A stretch of DNA of 64,000 bases from Nocardioides sp. GY 10113 (GCF_004919105.1 NZ_STGK01000006.1:212988-276987); one strand, 5' to 3'. Shown: positions 41,320 to 50,117, counted from the stretch's first letter. Made by a program: numbers and translations. Notes: generated by a model not told the origin, from the letters alone.

Positions 41320-41910
41320 TTGAACGACTCCGACGCCGTCGCCGCGCTCGTGGCCGCCGCCCGCAGCGGCGACCAGGCAGCGTGGGACGCGCTGGTGGAG
41401 CGATTCCTGCCCCTGGTGCGGGCGCTGATCGCCCGCGCCCGGCTGCCCCGCGCCGAGGGCGAGGACGTCAACCAGACCGTGTGGTTGCGGCTGGTCGAGC
41501 ACCTCGACGACCTCCGCGAACCCCGGGCCCTGCCCGGATGGATCGCGACCACCACCCGCCACGAGTGCGCCCGCGCCCTGACCCGGTCCGGTCGCACCGT
41601 CGCGCACGACCCCCAGGCCACGACCGTGTTCGACCGGGCCGACGACCAGCCCGACCCCACCGAGGACCTGATCCTGGCGGAGCGGCACCAGGCGCTGCGC
41701 GCCGCGCTCGACGAGCTGCCGGCGGACCGCCGCGAGCTGCTGATGCTGCTGATGGTCGACCCTCCGTTGGCCTATCGGGAGATCAGCGAGCGGCTCGGGA
41801 TCCCGATCGGCAGCATCGGGCCGACCCGGGCCCGGGCGCTGGACCAGCTACGACGTACGACGGCAATGCGGCGGCTCCTGGCGAGCCCGTCCGCGGACGA
41901 GGGGAGGTGA
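41320..41910 (+). CDS. ECF-like RNA polymerase sigma factor
   Basis: A 196-residue sigma factor. Region 2 spans about 10-85 (ALVAAARSGDQAAWDALVERFLPLV, then EDVNQTVWLRLVEHL), and region 4 spans about 125-180 (ALDELPADRRELLMLLM, REISERLGIPIGSIGPTRARALDQL with the HTH). Region 3 is absent, as in ECF factors. No zinc-binding anti-sigma motif is present. The TTG at 41320-41322 is preferred because AGGAGG lies 5 nt upstream; GTG codons at 41266 and 41290 are possible. The next gene (145 aa) lies 7 nt downstream. The factor is probably the switch of the protease cluster to its right. Confidence 0.92.
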   Translation: MNDSDAVAALVAAARSGDQAAWDALVERFLPLVRALIARARLPRAEGEDVNQTVWLRLVEHLDDLREPRALPGWIATTTRHECARALTRSGRTVAHDPQATTVFDRADDQPDPTEDLILAERHQALRAALDELPADRRELLMLLMVDPPLAYREISERLGIPIGSIGPTRARALDQLRRTTAMRRLLASPSADEGR

Positions 41911-41917
41911 TCGTGCC

Positions 41918-42355
41918 ATGACCACGTGGGACGACGACGACCTGCTGATGCAGGCGCTGACCGAGGCGGTCGCGGGCTCGGTGACCGAGACCGATCGGAC
42001 GGCCGCGCGGGCGGCCTTCGCCTGGCGCACCATCGACGAGGAGCTGATGGGCCTGGCGCACGACTCCGCGCTGACCGAGGAGGTGCTGGTCCGTGGCGCC
42101 GGGGACGGACCCCGTGTGCTCGGCTTCGAGGCCGACGACCTGACCCTCGAGGTCGAGGTCGACGAGGGCATCCTGGTCGGCCAGGTGGTGCCCGGCCGGG
42201 CCTGCCGGATCGCGGTCCGGGGCCGCGACACCGTGGCCGAGGCCGACACCGACGCCTCCGGCGTCTTCACGGTGCCGCTGCCGGACGATCGACCGCTCCG
42301 GATCACCGTCGACGACGGCACCCGGGTCCGCTCCACCGGCTGGCTGACCCTCTGA
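41918..42355 (+). CDS. Sigma-linked small protein (possible anti-sigma or effector)
   Basis: A 145-residue soluble protein with two parts. An acidic helical N-terminus (TTWDDDDLLMQALTEAVA, AARAAFAWRTIDEEL) is followed by a beta-rich C-terminus (LTLEVEVDEGILVGQVVPG, VAEADTDASGVFTVPLPDD) like a carboxypeptidase-regulatory/Ig-like fold. It has no transmembrane helix and no zinc motif of known anti-sigma factors. Its coupling to the sigma gene (7 nt, same strand) suggests a regulatory partner. The start ATG is at 41918, close behind GGGAGG. It is convergent with the subtilase gene. Confidence 0.72.
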   Translation: MTTWDDDDLLMQALTEAVAGSVTETDRTAARAAFAWRTIDEELMGLAHDSALTEEVLVRGAGDGPRVLGFEADDLTLEVEVDEGILVGQVVPGRACRIAVRGRDTVAEADTDASGVFTVPLPDDRPLRITVDDGTRVRSTGWLTL

Positions 42356-42379
42356 GCCGGCGGGCCCCGCGGCTCAGAG
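42350..42379. terminator. Bidirectional terminator between sigma-linked gene and subtilase
   Basis: CTCTGAGCC and GGCTCAGAG form a perfect 9-bp stem, extended by GCGG/CCGC after a one-base bulge. It contains the last codons of both convergent genes, including the two TGA stops, so it can end transcription in either direction. Confidence 0.8.
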
Positions 42380-43612
42380 GACCGGCCCCACCCCACGGAT
42401 CGCGTTCGCCCGGGCCTCGGCGAGCAGCTCGTCGGCGGCCAGCCGCGCGCTCAGCCCGGATCGGCTCATCCGGGCCGCGATCATCCCCGCCACGACCGGG
42501 GTCGCGAACGAGGTGCCGCTCCACTGCGCCAGCCCCTTGAAGGACCGCTGCTGCCCGACGAAGGGGGGCTCGTGGGCGACGTAGTCCCCGACCGGGAACG
42601 CGTTGACCTGGTCGTCGCCGAGCGCGTAGACGTCCACCCAGCTGCCGAAGTTCGAGTACGACGAACGGTTGCCCGCCGCGTCGATCGCGCCCACGCCGAT
42701 CGTCCACGGGAACGCCGCCGGCCAGAACGGCGCCCGGGTGCTGTCGTTGCCCGCGGCGGCGACCAGCACGGTGCCGCTCACCTGGCTGAGGAAGTTGCTC
42801 CAGAACACCTCGAAGCCGACCAGCGGCCGGTCCCCGCGGGTCCGGGCCCCCGCCGACAGGCTGATGATGTCCGGGCCCAGCGCCAGCGCCTCGCAGAGCT
42901 GGACCACGATGTCCGACTCGTAGACGGCGCCGCCCTTCGGCAGGAAGCCCTCGACCCGGACCTCGGCCGACGGCGCCTGGCAGCGGACGGCACCCGCGAT
43001 GAACGTGCCGTGGCCGCCGTACGGATGGATGTTCGCGGGGTCGATCACCTCCGGGTCGCCGGTCACCCCGGCCAGCCAGGGGGTGAGCGGACTGGTCGCG
43101 GCGTCGGCGTACCAGCCGGTGTCGACGACCGAGACGAAGACGCCGGCACCGTCGGTGGTGACGGTGTTGACCGCCGGCAGCGGCGCCGTGCCGGGTGGTT
43201 CCAGGGGCTCCGTCGCGGGGCAGCAGGTGCCCTTGGCGGTCACGTAGAGGACGTGATCGGGGGTCGCGACCCCCGGGCCCAGGCGCCGGTCGAGGTCCGC
43301 GAGCACGGCCGGGAGCTCCTCGTCGGTCTGCACGACCACCCGGGTCACGCCGTTGACCAGCGCGGAGTCGACCTCCCCGCGGCCCTCGAGCGCGTCGAGG
43401 ACCCGCGGCAGGTCCGCGTCGCGGACCAGGATCCGACTGCGCCGGTACAGGTAGAGCCAGTCGGCCGGGTCGTCGCTGCCCTTCGGAAGGGCGACCCCGA
43501 CGTCCTCGAGGGACTCCTGGATCACCCTCAGCTGGACCCGGGCCCGCTCGTCCCGCTCCTTGTCGTACTCGTCCGAGGGATCGTGCTGCTCCGGTGACGT
43601 CTCCGTGTCCAT
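42374..43612 (-). CDS. Leaderless subtilisin-like serine protease (S8)
   Basis: A 412-residue subtilase. The triad is complete: Asp164 in VSVVDTGWY, His201 in GGHGTFIAGA and Ser368 in WSGTSFATPVVAG, with the oxyanion Asn289 in VAAAGND. The N-terminal 150 residues form a helical/alpha-beta region rich in charged residues (VQLRVIQESLEDVG, LYRRSRILVRDADLPRVLDALEG), unlike a secretory prosequence. There is no signal peptide or membrane anchor, so it is predicted to act in the cytoplasm. The start is the ATG at 43610-43612 with GGAG 5 nt upstream. It is divergent from the TPR-CHAT gene, across only 78 nt. Confidence 0.9.
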   Translation of the reverse strand: MDTETSPEQHDPSDEYDKERDERARVQLRVIQESLEDVGVALPKGSDDPADWLYLYRRSRILVRDADLPRVLDALEGRGEVDSALVNGVTRVVVQTDEELPAVLADLDRRLGPGVATPDHVLYVTAKGTCCPATEPLEPPGTAPLPAVNTVTTDGAGVFVSVVDTGWYADAATSPLTPWLAGVTGDPEVIDPANIHPYGGHGTFIAGAVRCQAPSAEVRVEGFLPKGGAVYESDIVVQLCEALALGPDIISLSAGARTRGDRPLVGFEVFWSNFLSQVSGTVLVAAAGNDSTRAPFWPAAFPWTIGVGAIDAAGNRSSYSNFGSWVDVYALGDDQVNAFPVGDYVAHEPPFVGQQRSFKGLAQWSGTSFATPVVAGMIAARMSRSGLSARLAADELLAEARANAIRGVGPVL

Positions 43613-43690
43613 GCCCGCTCCGATCGGGTGCCGTGGCGCAGAATCGTTAGCGAGAGTAGCCCCACCTCGGGGGCTGGGATAAGGGGCGCG

Positions 43691-46282
43691 ATGGTCACCA
43701 CGGGAAACGCGAGCGACCCACGGGCCGCGCCCGAGGAGCTGCTGGCCCTGGCCCTCTCCCGTCCCACGGAGGCGCTCCGGCAGGCACGGACCCTCGCGGA
43801 CGAGACCACCGACCCGGTGGCGCTCTCCTATGCCCGGCAGGCCGCGGGGATCGTGCTGCGCGACGCCGGCGACGTCCCCGCGGCGCTCACCGAGCTCCGC
43901 GCGGCGCTGGCGGACGCCCGGCGCAGCGGCGACGCCGAGCGGATCGCCGACGTGCGGGCCACCACCGGGGCGGCCCTCGTCATGGCCGGTCGCACCCGGA
44001 CCGGACTCGCCCAGCTCGCGGCCGCCGCCGAGGGCAGCAGCGGCGCCGTGCGCGCACGCGTGCTGCTGCGACGCGGCTACCTGCTCCTGACGCTCGGGCG
44101 CCACGCCGAGGCGCTGGCGGAGACGCGCCGCGCGCTCGCCGGGTTCCGTGCCGCGGGCGACGAGATCTGGCAGGCGCGGGCGCTCAACAACCGGGCCGCC
44201 ATCCACCTCGCGGTCGGCTCACTCGCCCAGGCGGAGCACGACGTGGCGGCCGCCGAGCGGCTCTTCACCCGGACGGGTCAGCAGCTCGAGGCCGCCACGA
44301 CCACCCACAACCGGGGGGAGATCGCCTACTGCCGTGGCGACCTCCCGGGCGCGCTGGCGCGGTACGACGAGGCCGCCCACCGCTACGACGCGCTCGCGGT
44401 CTCCCCGCCGGAGCTCGCGCTCGACCGGTGCACCGCCCTGCTGGCGGCCGGGCTCGCCGGCGACGCCGTGGCGGTGCTCGACGCGACCCTGACCGACACC
44501 GCGCTGAGCCCGACGGCGCGGGCCGAGCTGGTGGTCACGGGCGCGATGGCCGCGCTCGCGGCCGACCGTCCCGACGACGCCGCCGCCCGGGCCCGGGAGG
44601 CCCGCCGCCTGTTCCGGCGGCAGGAGCGGGAGTGGTGGTGGCTGCACGCCGATCTCGTGCTGCTGCGCGCGCGGTGGGCCAACGGCGAGCGGGGGCGCCG
44701 ACTGGCCGACGAGGCCGCGGGGCTGGGTCGGCGGCTGGCCGCGCTCCGCTCCGAGGACGCGCCGGTCGCCCTGCTGCTGGCCGGCCAGCTCGCCGCCGCC
44801 AGCGGCTCCCCGGACGCCGGCGCGCTGCTGGCGGAGGCCGGCCGCTACCGGACCCGTCCGTCGGCGCTGGTGCGCGCGAGCGCGTGGCTCGCCCTCGCCA
44901 CCGACCGCGACCGCCGGGGCGACGCCCGCGGGGTGCTGCGCGCCTGCTCGGCCGGGCTGGCCGCGCTCGACGACCACCGGGCCACCCTCGGCAGCTCCGA
45001 GCTGCGGGCGCTGGCCAGCCGCCACGGTGACGACCTGGCGGCCCTGGCGCTGCGCCACGCCGTCACCGGAGGCAGCCGCCGGCTGCTCGCCTGGGGCGAG
45101 CGCTGGCGCGCCGCGGCGCTGACCCAGCCGCCGGTGCGCCCGCCGTCGGAGGCGCGCCTCGCCGAACGTCTCGGCGAGCTGCGCAGCCGGACCCGGATGG
45201 TCGCGGACGACGCCCCCGGCAGGGGCGGCGCAGGGGCCGCGCTGGAGGCGGAGATCCGCCGCGAGCTGCACCGGGCGCCCGGCGGTCGCGCGCACGGCGT
45301 GGCGCCGCCGTTCGACGCCTCCGCCCTGGTGGCGGCGGTCGAGGACGACGTCTTCGTCGAGCTCCTCGACGTGGACGGCCGGCTGCACGTCCTGACCGTC
45401 ACCGGCGGCCGGGTCCGGCGCCACGCGGCGGGCACGCTGGACGAGGCGACCCAGGCGCTGGTCGCGGCCCGCTTCCTGCTGCGCCAGCTCGCCCGGGGCC
45501 GGCCCGCCGACCTGACCGGCACCGGGCGGCGTCTCCAGGAAGCGCTCCTCGGGCCGTCCGCGGCGGCGGTGGTCGCGGAAGCCGGGCCGAGCGCGCGGGT
45601 GGTCGTCTCGCCGCCCCCGGCGCTGCAGGCCACGCCCTGGGGCCTGCTGCCCGCGCTCGCCGACCGACCGGTCAGCACGGTCCCGTCGGCGGCGATGTGG
45701 CTGCGCGCCCGGGAGGTCCGGCCCCGGGCACCGGGCCGCACCGTGCTGGCCGCCGGCCCCGGCCTGCTCACCGGGGGCGCGGAGGTGGACGCGCTGGCGG
45801 CGGCGTACCCGGACGCGGTGCTGCTGCGCGACGGCGCGGCGACCGTGCCGGCGACGTTGGCCGCCCTCGACGGCGCCCGGCTGGCCCACATCGCGGCGCA
45901 CGGCACCTTCCGCGCCGACAGCCCGATGTTCTCCTCCCTCGAGCTCGACGACGGCCCGCTGACGGTCCACGACCTCGAGCTGCTCCGCGAGGCGCCGTAC
46001 CGGCTGGTGCTCTCCGCGTGCGACTCCGGCGTGATGGCGCCGGTGGGCGCTCACGCGCTGCTCGGCCTGGTCGCCTCGCTGCTCTCGATGGGCACGGCGG
46101 GCGTGGTGGCCAGCGTCGCGGTGGTCAACGACGAGGCGACCGTCGACCTGATGCTCGGCCTGCACCGGGGGCTGGCCGCGGGCGGGGACCCGGCCGAGGT
46201 GCTGCTGGCGGCGCGGGAGCGGGCGGGCGGGGACGTGCTGCGCGCCGCGACCGCGGCCTCCTTCGCGGCGCTGGGCGTCTGA
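43691..46282 (+). CDS. TPR-CHAT caspase-like protease
   Basis: An 863-residue cytoplasmic protein. The N-terminal two thirds (about 10-550) is a stack of TPR-like helical repeats (Ala/Leu/Arg-rich, with typical AxxxxxxAL patterns). The C-terminal 250 residues are a CHAT domain, a caspase-like cysteine peptidase: His737 in AHIAAHGTF and Cys777 in LVLSACDSG form the dyad, with GLVASLLSMGTAGVVAS following. CHAT proteins are activated by partner binding, and the TPR part should be the sensor. The ATG at 43691 is preceded by AAGGGG. It is divergent from the subtilase gene. Confidence 0.9.
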   Translation: MVTTGNASDPRAAPEELLALALSRPTEALRQARTLADETTDPVALSYARQAAGIVLRDAGDVPAALTELRAALADARRSGDAERIADVRATTGAALVMAGRTRTGLAQLAAAAEGSSGAVRARVLLRRGYLLLTLGRHAEALAETRRALAGFRAAGDEIWQARALNNRAAIHLAVGSLAQAEHDVAAAERLFTRTGQQLEAATTTHNRGEIAYCRGDLPGALARYDEAAHRYDALAVSPPELALDRCTALLAAGLAGDAVAVLDATLTDTALSPTARAELVVTGAMAALAADRPDDAAARAREARRLFRRQEREWWWLHADLVLLRARWANGERGRRLADEAAGLGRRLAALRSEDAPVALLLAGQLAAASGSPDAGALLAEAGRYRTRPSALVRASAWLALATDRDRRGDARGVLRACSAGLAALDDHRATLGSSELRALASRHGDDLAALALRHAVTGGSRRLLAWGERWRAAALTQPPVRPPSEARLAERLGELRSRTRMVADDAPGRGGAGAALEAEIRRELHRAPGGRAHGVAPPFDASALVAAVEDDVFVELLDVDGRLHVLTVTGGRVRRHAAGTLDEATQALVAARFLLRQLARGRPADLTGTGRRLQEALLGPSAAAVVAEAGPSARVVVSPPPALQATPWGLLPALADRPVSTVPSAAMWLRAREVRPRAPGRTVLAAGPGLLTGGAEVDALAAAYPDAVLLRDGAATVPATLAALDGARLAHIAAHGTFRADSPMFSSLELDDGPLTVHDLELLREAPYRLVLSACDSGVMAPVGAHALLGLVASLLSMGTAGVVASVAVVNDEATVDLMLGLHRGLAAGGDPAEVLLAARERAGGDVLRAATAASFAALGV

Positions 46283-46308
46283 GGCCGCGCTCGGGCGGGA
46301 CGCCCCTG

Positions 46309-46338
46309 GTATCAGCCGCGGGGGCGGCGGGTCCTCCC
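46309..46338 (+). promoter_or_regulatory. Candidate ECF-type promoter of the metalloprotease gene
   Basis: GTATCA (46309-46314), 18 nt, CCTCCC (46333-46338), 41 nt before the start codon. The same two hexamers with the same spacing lie upstream of the sigma factor gene. Confidence 0.4.
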
Positions 46339-46379
46339 TGCATCAACCACCCGCGGCACGCCCCAGCAGGAGGCACCCC

Positions 46380-48977
46380 ATGGACGTCGAGCTCACCCTT
46401 CCCCGCCGGCGCGTCTTCGTCGGCTCGTTCACCCCGGTCACGGTCGCGATCGACCCGGCCTCGGGACTGACCGACGAGGACCTGCGCTACGAGCTGAGCT
46501 CGCCCGGCGCCGGCGTCGTCTCGGTGGCCCGCGGACCGAAGTACGACCCGAAGCGGCCCGAGGTGATGCTGCTCGGCGGCCACGAGCTCGGCAAGCACGA
46601 GCTGGTCGCGATCGACAAGAACAGCGGGGCCGCGGTCGGGGCGACCACGTTCGCGCTGACCGACCGGTGGGGACGCAGGAAGAAGCGGGGTCCCGGGTTC
46701 TGGTTCTCCTCCGACCAGGACATCAGCCACCCGATCGGCAGCGCCTGGGGCGGCGGCCCGAGCACCCCGCAGAACACCCGCCCGACCCCGATCTCGGGCA
46801 CCTGGCGGATCGCGCTGGTCTTCGTCGACACCTCCTCCGCCCGCTACTCCACCGCCCCGGCCGACCAGGCCGCGCTGCGCGACCTGTGGATGGACGAGCT
46901 GACCGACGGCGTCCTCGACCACGGCAAGGTGCGCAGCGTACGCACGTTCTACGAGGAGGCCTCCTACGGCAACCTGACGCTCTCGGTCACCCCGTTCGGG
47001 CCCTACAACCTCAGCGGCGCGTGGGGCTCCTACTTCGACACGAGCGACAGCAGCTTCAAGGGCACGCTGGTCGACGCCACCATCGCGGCGGCCGACGCCG
47101 ACATCGACTTCCGCGACTTCGACACCGTGATCATGGTGTCCCCGCGGGTGCCGGCCACCGCGACCCAACCGGAGCGCGCGGCGTGGCCGTTCGCCTCGAT
47201 CGGCAAGTGGGGGCCGTACACGACCGGGGACGGCGCGCTGAACCTCGGCTTCATCTCGATGGTCGCCGACTGGGGCCAGCAGCCGGGCAACGACCGGGAG
47301 ATCTTCGAGACCGCCTCGCACGAGCTCGGCCACAACCTCGGCCTGTGGGACCAGTACACGCCGTCGGTCGCCGGCCGGAACCCCGGCGGCTGGGACCTGA
47401 TGGACGCCGACGACCCGCACCCGCACATGTCGGTCTCGCAGAAGATGCGGCTCGGCTGGGTGCGCCCCGAGTGGGTGCGCACCCTCAACTTCAGCGCATC
47501 CGGCGGGCCGCTCGACCAGACGTTCCGGCTGCATCCGCTCGAGCTCGGTGCGCCGCCGGCCGGCCAGTCGAAGGCGATCGAGGTGCGCATCGCCGACGGC
47601 GCGAACTACTACTTCGAGTACCGCAAGGAGCAGGCGCCGCAGATCGGCGACCAGGACCTGCCCGCCGACTCCCGGGTGCTCGGCACGGACGTGGCCACCG
47701 ACCCCAGCACCGCCCCGATCCCCCGCCCGCAGGTGCTGCTGCTGCCGAAGCACGCCAACGACGACGGCGCGGTGCTCACGAACGGGAGCAAGTACATCGA
47801 CACCGACTACACGACGCCCGGCTTCCCGCAGGAGTTCCGGGTCGACGTCAGCGCCACCAACGGCACCGGCGCCGACGTCCGCGTCCGGTACGGCGCCAAC
47901 GGCCGCCCCGACCCCTCGATCCGTCCCTGGCCCGCGTCGCCGTCGCGGCCCTGGCAGAGCCCGGACATCGAGGTGCGCAACGCCCGCAGCGCCACCCGCC
48001 CGGAGTGGGCCAACGTGCCCTGGTCGGGCCACGCGAACACGGTGGTGGCGACCGTCCGGAACAACGGCACCGTCGCGGCCAACGGCGTGGTGGTGAACTT
48101 CTACGTCAAGAACTACACGCTCTCCAACGCCCCGGAGACGTTCCTGGGCAGCGACACGCGGTCGATCCCGCCGGGCGGTGCCGTCGAGTTCAACGCCACC
48201 TGGAACGCCCCGGCCAGCGGCCACTACTGCGTGATCGCGCGGATCCCGCTGTTCCAGGACGCCGGCACCGGGATCGTGGAGCTGACCGAGCTCAACAACA
48301 TGGCGCAGTCCAACTACGACCGGTTCATCCCCTCCACGGCCTCGCCCTCGACCCGGGAGTCGACGACGGTCGAGGTGAGCAACCCCTACGACGAGCCGAC
48401 CTACGTCTACCTCAACGCGGGCCAGACGAACCCGACGTACCGGGTGCTGGTGAGCCACCGGTGGCTGCGGCTGAAGGCGAAGCAGACCAAGCGGGTCCAG
48501 GTCATGTTCGAGTGGGCGCCGGTGCGCGGCGAGGACCGCCTCCCCGACGACCTCGGCGACATGAACTGGGACGAGGTGATGAAGCTGACCCAGGTGCCGA
48601 ACCGGGTCGGGCTGTCGGCCTGGGCGCTGCACCCGAAGGACCCGGAGCGGCACTCGCTCGGCCTGCTCGGCGGCGCGATGGCCGAGGTCCAGGTCGGGCG
48701 GAAGGTGATCTTCGAGGAGGTCGACGCCCAGGACGAGGCGGTCTTCGGTCGGCTGATCACCACCGACGACGCGATGCCGGTGACCGGCGGCAGCGTCATC
48801 GTCACCCTCGACCCGAGCGGCGACGGCAAGCCCGAGGGCTACCGGTACGTCGACGGGGAGGTCGACCAGGAGGGCGCGTTCGCGGTCAAGCTGCGCGGGG
48901 ACTGGCGCCGGCTGTGGGTCGACTACCTCCCGGCCCAGGACTACAGCACCGCGACCAGCGAGGTCTTCAGCCGTTGA
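46380..48977 (+). CDS. Leaderless M6-like zinc metalloprotease
   Basis: An 865-residue protein. The metal site is HELGHNLGLWDQY (His314, Glu315, His318 and probably Asp324), followed by the Met-turn-like GGWDLMDADDPH, the pattern of M6 (immune-inhibitor A-like) peptidases. Residues 1-120 form an Ig-like region beginning MDVELTLPRRRVFVGSF. After the peptidase domain come a beta-rich segment, a CARDB-like domain (about 530-640, NTVVATVRNNGTVAANGVVVNFY) and a C-terminal beta domain. There is no signal peptide, unlike secreted M6 proteases, so it should act inside the cell or be exported by a non-Sec route. The start has CAGGAGG 7 nt upstream. It follows the CHAT gene by 97 nt on the same strand. 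Confidence 0.87.
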   Translation: MDVELTLPRRRVFVGSFTPVTVAIDPASGLTDEDLRYELSSPGAGVVSVARGPKYDPKRPEVMLLGGHELGKHELVAIDKNSGAAVGATTFALTDRWGRRKKRGPGFWFSSDQDISHPIGSAWGGGPSTPQNTRPTPISGTWRIALVFVDTSSARYSTAPADQAALRDLWMDELTDGVLDHGKVRSVRTFYEEASYGNLTLSVTPFGPYNLSGAWGSYFDTSDSSFKGTLVDATIAAADADIDFRDFDTVIMVSPRVPATATQPERAAWPFASIGKWGPYTTGDGALNLGFISMVADWGQQPGNDREIFETASHELGHNLGLWDQYTPSVAGRNPGGWDLMDADDPHPHMSVSQKMRLGWVRPEWVRTLNFSASGGPLDQTFRLHPLELGAPPAGQSKAIEVRIADGANYYFEYRKEQAPQIGDQDLPADSRVLGTDVATDPSTAPIPRPQVLLLPKHANDDGAVLTNGSKYIDTDYTTPGFPQEFRVDVSATNGTGADVRVRYGANGRPDPSIRPWPASPSRPWQSPDIEVRNARSATRPEWANVPWSGHANTVVATVRNNGTVAANGVVVNFYVKNYTLSNAPETFLGSDTRSIPPGGAVEFNATWNAPASGHYCVIARIPLFQDAGTGIVELTELNNMAQSNYDRFIPSTASPSTRESTTVEVSNPYDEPTYVYLNAGQTNPTYRVLVSHRWLRLKAKQTKRVQVMFEWAPVRGEDRLPDDLGDMNWDEVMKLTQVPNRVGLSAWALHPKDPERHSLGLLGGAMAEVQVGRKVIFEEVDAQDEAVFGRLITTDDAMPVTGGSVIVTLDPSGDGKPEGYRYVDGEVDQEGAFAVKLRGDWRRLWVDYLPAQDYSTATSEVFSR

Positions 48978-49042
48978 GCCAGCGCTCGCGGCGGGAGCGG
49001 GCCCATCCGGGGACGGGCCCGGGCCTGTGGGGAGGCCGGCAG

Positions 49043-49078
49043 GGGCCCGTCGCCATCCTCGTGGGTGGCGGCGGGCCC
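49043..49078. terminator. Terminator between metalloprotease and 2TM genes
   Basis: GGGCCCG-T-CGCCA pairs with TGGCG-G-CGGGCCC (13 positions, one G-U) around a 10-nt loop. It lies in the gap between the two convergent genes and probably serves both. Confidence 0.75.
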
Positions 49079-49083
49079 GTCCG

Positions 49084-49407
49084 CTAGCGCGGTTCCTCGC
49101 TCTGCTCCCGCTCGTAGCGCGCGTAGAGCCGATCCCGCTCCTCGCGGTCATCCCGCTCGTAGCGCAGGGCGGCCCGCCGCGCGACCTGGCGCCCCTCGAT
49201 CAGGAAGCTGAGCACGTGGAAGGCCAGCCCGAGCCCCCAGAAGAGCGTCAGCCAGAACGCCCACTGGAGGCCGCTCTGCCCGACCACCAGGTCGAGGATC
49301 CAGAAGAACGCGTTGAGAATCAGGAACGCCCCGACGTGCCACAGAAGGTCCGTCAACGCCCGGGCCCGCTTCTCCGCCGCCACGACTTCGTCGTCTCGTG
49401 CGCTCAT
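49084..49407 (-). CDS. 2TM-domain membrane protein
   Basis: A 107-residue protein with two transmembrane helices (about 22-42 and 52-75: LLWHVGAFLILNAFFWILDLV and FWLTLFWGLGLAFHVLSFLI) and a charged C-terminal tail (RYERDDREERDRLYARYERE) that may form a coiled coil. It matches the bacterial 2TM domain, often fused or linked to histidine kinases, but no kinase lies next to it here. The start ATG at 49405-49407 has GGAG 8 nt upstream and overlaps the DUF4386 gene by 4 nt. Confidence 0.82.
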   Translation of the reverse strand: MSARDDEVVAAEKRARALTDLLWHVGAFLILNAFFWILDLVVGQSGLQWAFWLTLFWGLGLAFHVLSFLIEGRQVARRAALRYERDDREERDRLYARYEREQSEEPR

Positions 49408-50117
49408 CGTTCCATCTCCTCCATCAACGAGTCCGTCGCCGGCTCCGCCACCGGCGCAGCGACCGGCGTGAAGCCCTTCACGATCAACCACAGCGCCAGC
49501 CCGATCTCCTGGAGGCCGAGCGGCGCCTCGAGCACGATCTGCGGTGTGGAGAGGGGCTCCAGCCCGTAGGTCACCAGCACCCCGGAGAGCAGGTACGCCG
49601 CCGCGCCGGCCAGGCCCCAGATCGCCAGCCAGCGCGGGACCAGGCGTCCCACCAGCAGGGCGGCGTTGAGCAGCACCGCGCCCACCGGGAAGACCGCGAC
49701 GTCGAGCACGGCGTGACCGGACCAGTCCCGGCCGGCGAGCAGCGACTCCCCGATCGCCGCGAACGCCTCGGAGCCCGTCGCCGCGTGCTCCTCGCTGACC
49801 GTGGTCAGGGTGAGCACCGCACTCGCGCCGCCGACGTAGACCGCGCCCTCCAGCGTCCTGGCCACCAGGTAGCCCACCGCGAGGCGCTCCGTGCGCCGCC
49901 GCAGCACCGGGTAGAGCACCACCGCGATGCCGACGACCGCGACGCCGAGGGCCAGCTCGAGCAGCACGCCCGTGGCCAGCCGGTCCGGGTGCGCCGCGGC
50001 CGTCCGCAGCCAGTCGTCGCCGGCCACCGACTCCTGCAGGGAGAGCCCCACCAGGCCGGCGAGGGTGCCGACGAGGAACAGGGCGCCGGCGAGGCCGGCG
50101 GTGGCGCGATCAGTCAC
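49404..50117 (-). CDS. DUF4386 membrane protein
   Basis: A 237-residue integral membrane protein with about six helices, starting TDRATAGLAGALFLVGTLAGLVG. It has the DUF4386 signature VLYPVLRRRTERLAVGYLVARTLEGAVYVGG and LIVKGF near the C-terminus. Function unknown. The start is GTG 50115-50117 with GGAG about 7 nt upstream; an ATG at 50159 would add 14 residues. Its stop overlaps the 2TM start by 4 nt, so the pair is co-translated. Confidence 0.83.
   Translation of the reverse strand: MTDRATAGLAGALFLVGTLAGLVGLSLQESVAGDDWLRTAAAHPDRLATGVLLELALGVAVVGIAVVLYPVLRRRTERLAVGYLVARTLEGAVYVGGASAVLTLTTVSEEHAATGSEAFAAIGESLLAGRDWSGHAVLDVAVFPVGAVLLNAALLVGRLVPRWLAIWGLAGAAAYLLSGVLVTYGLEPLSTPQIVLEAPLGLQEIGLALWLIVKGFTPVAAPVAEPATDSLMEEMER

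Noticed and set aside
44219..46165. A 648-residue minus-strand frame opposite the TPR-CHAT gene
   Set aside because: Antisense shadow of a protein with an intact CHAT dyad. The antisense sequence is low-complexity.
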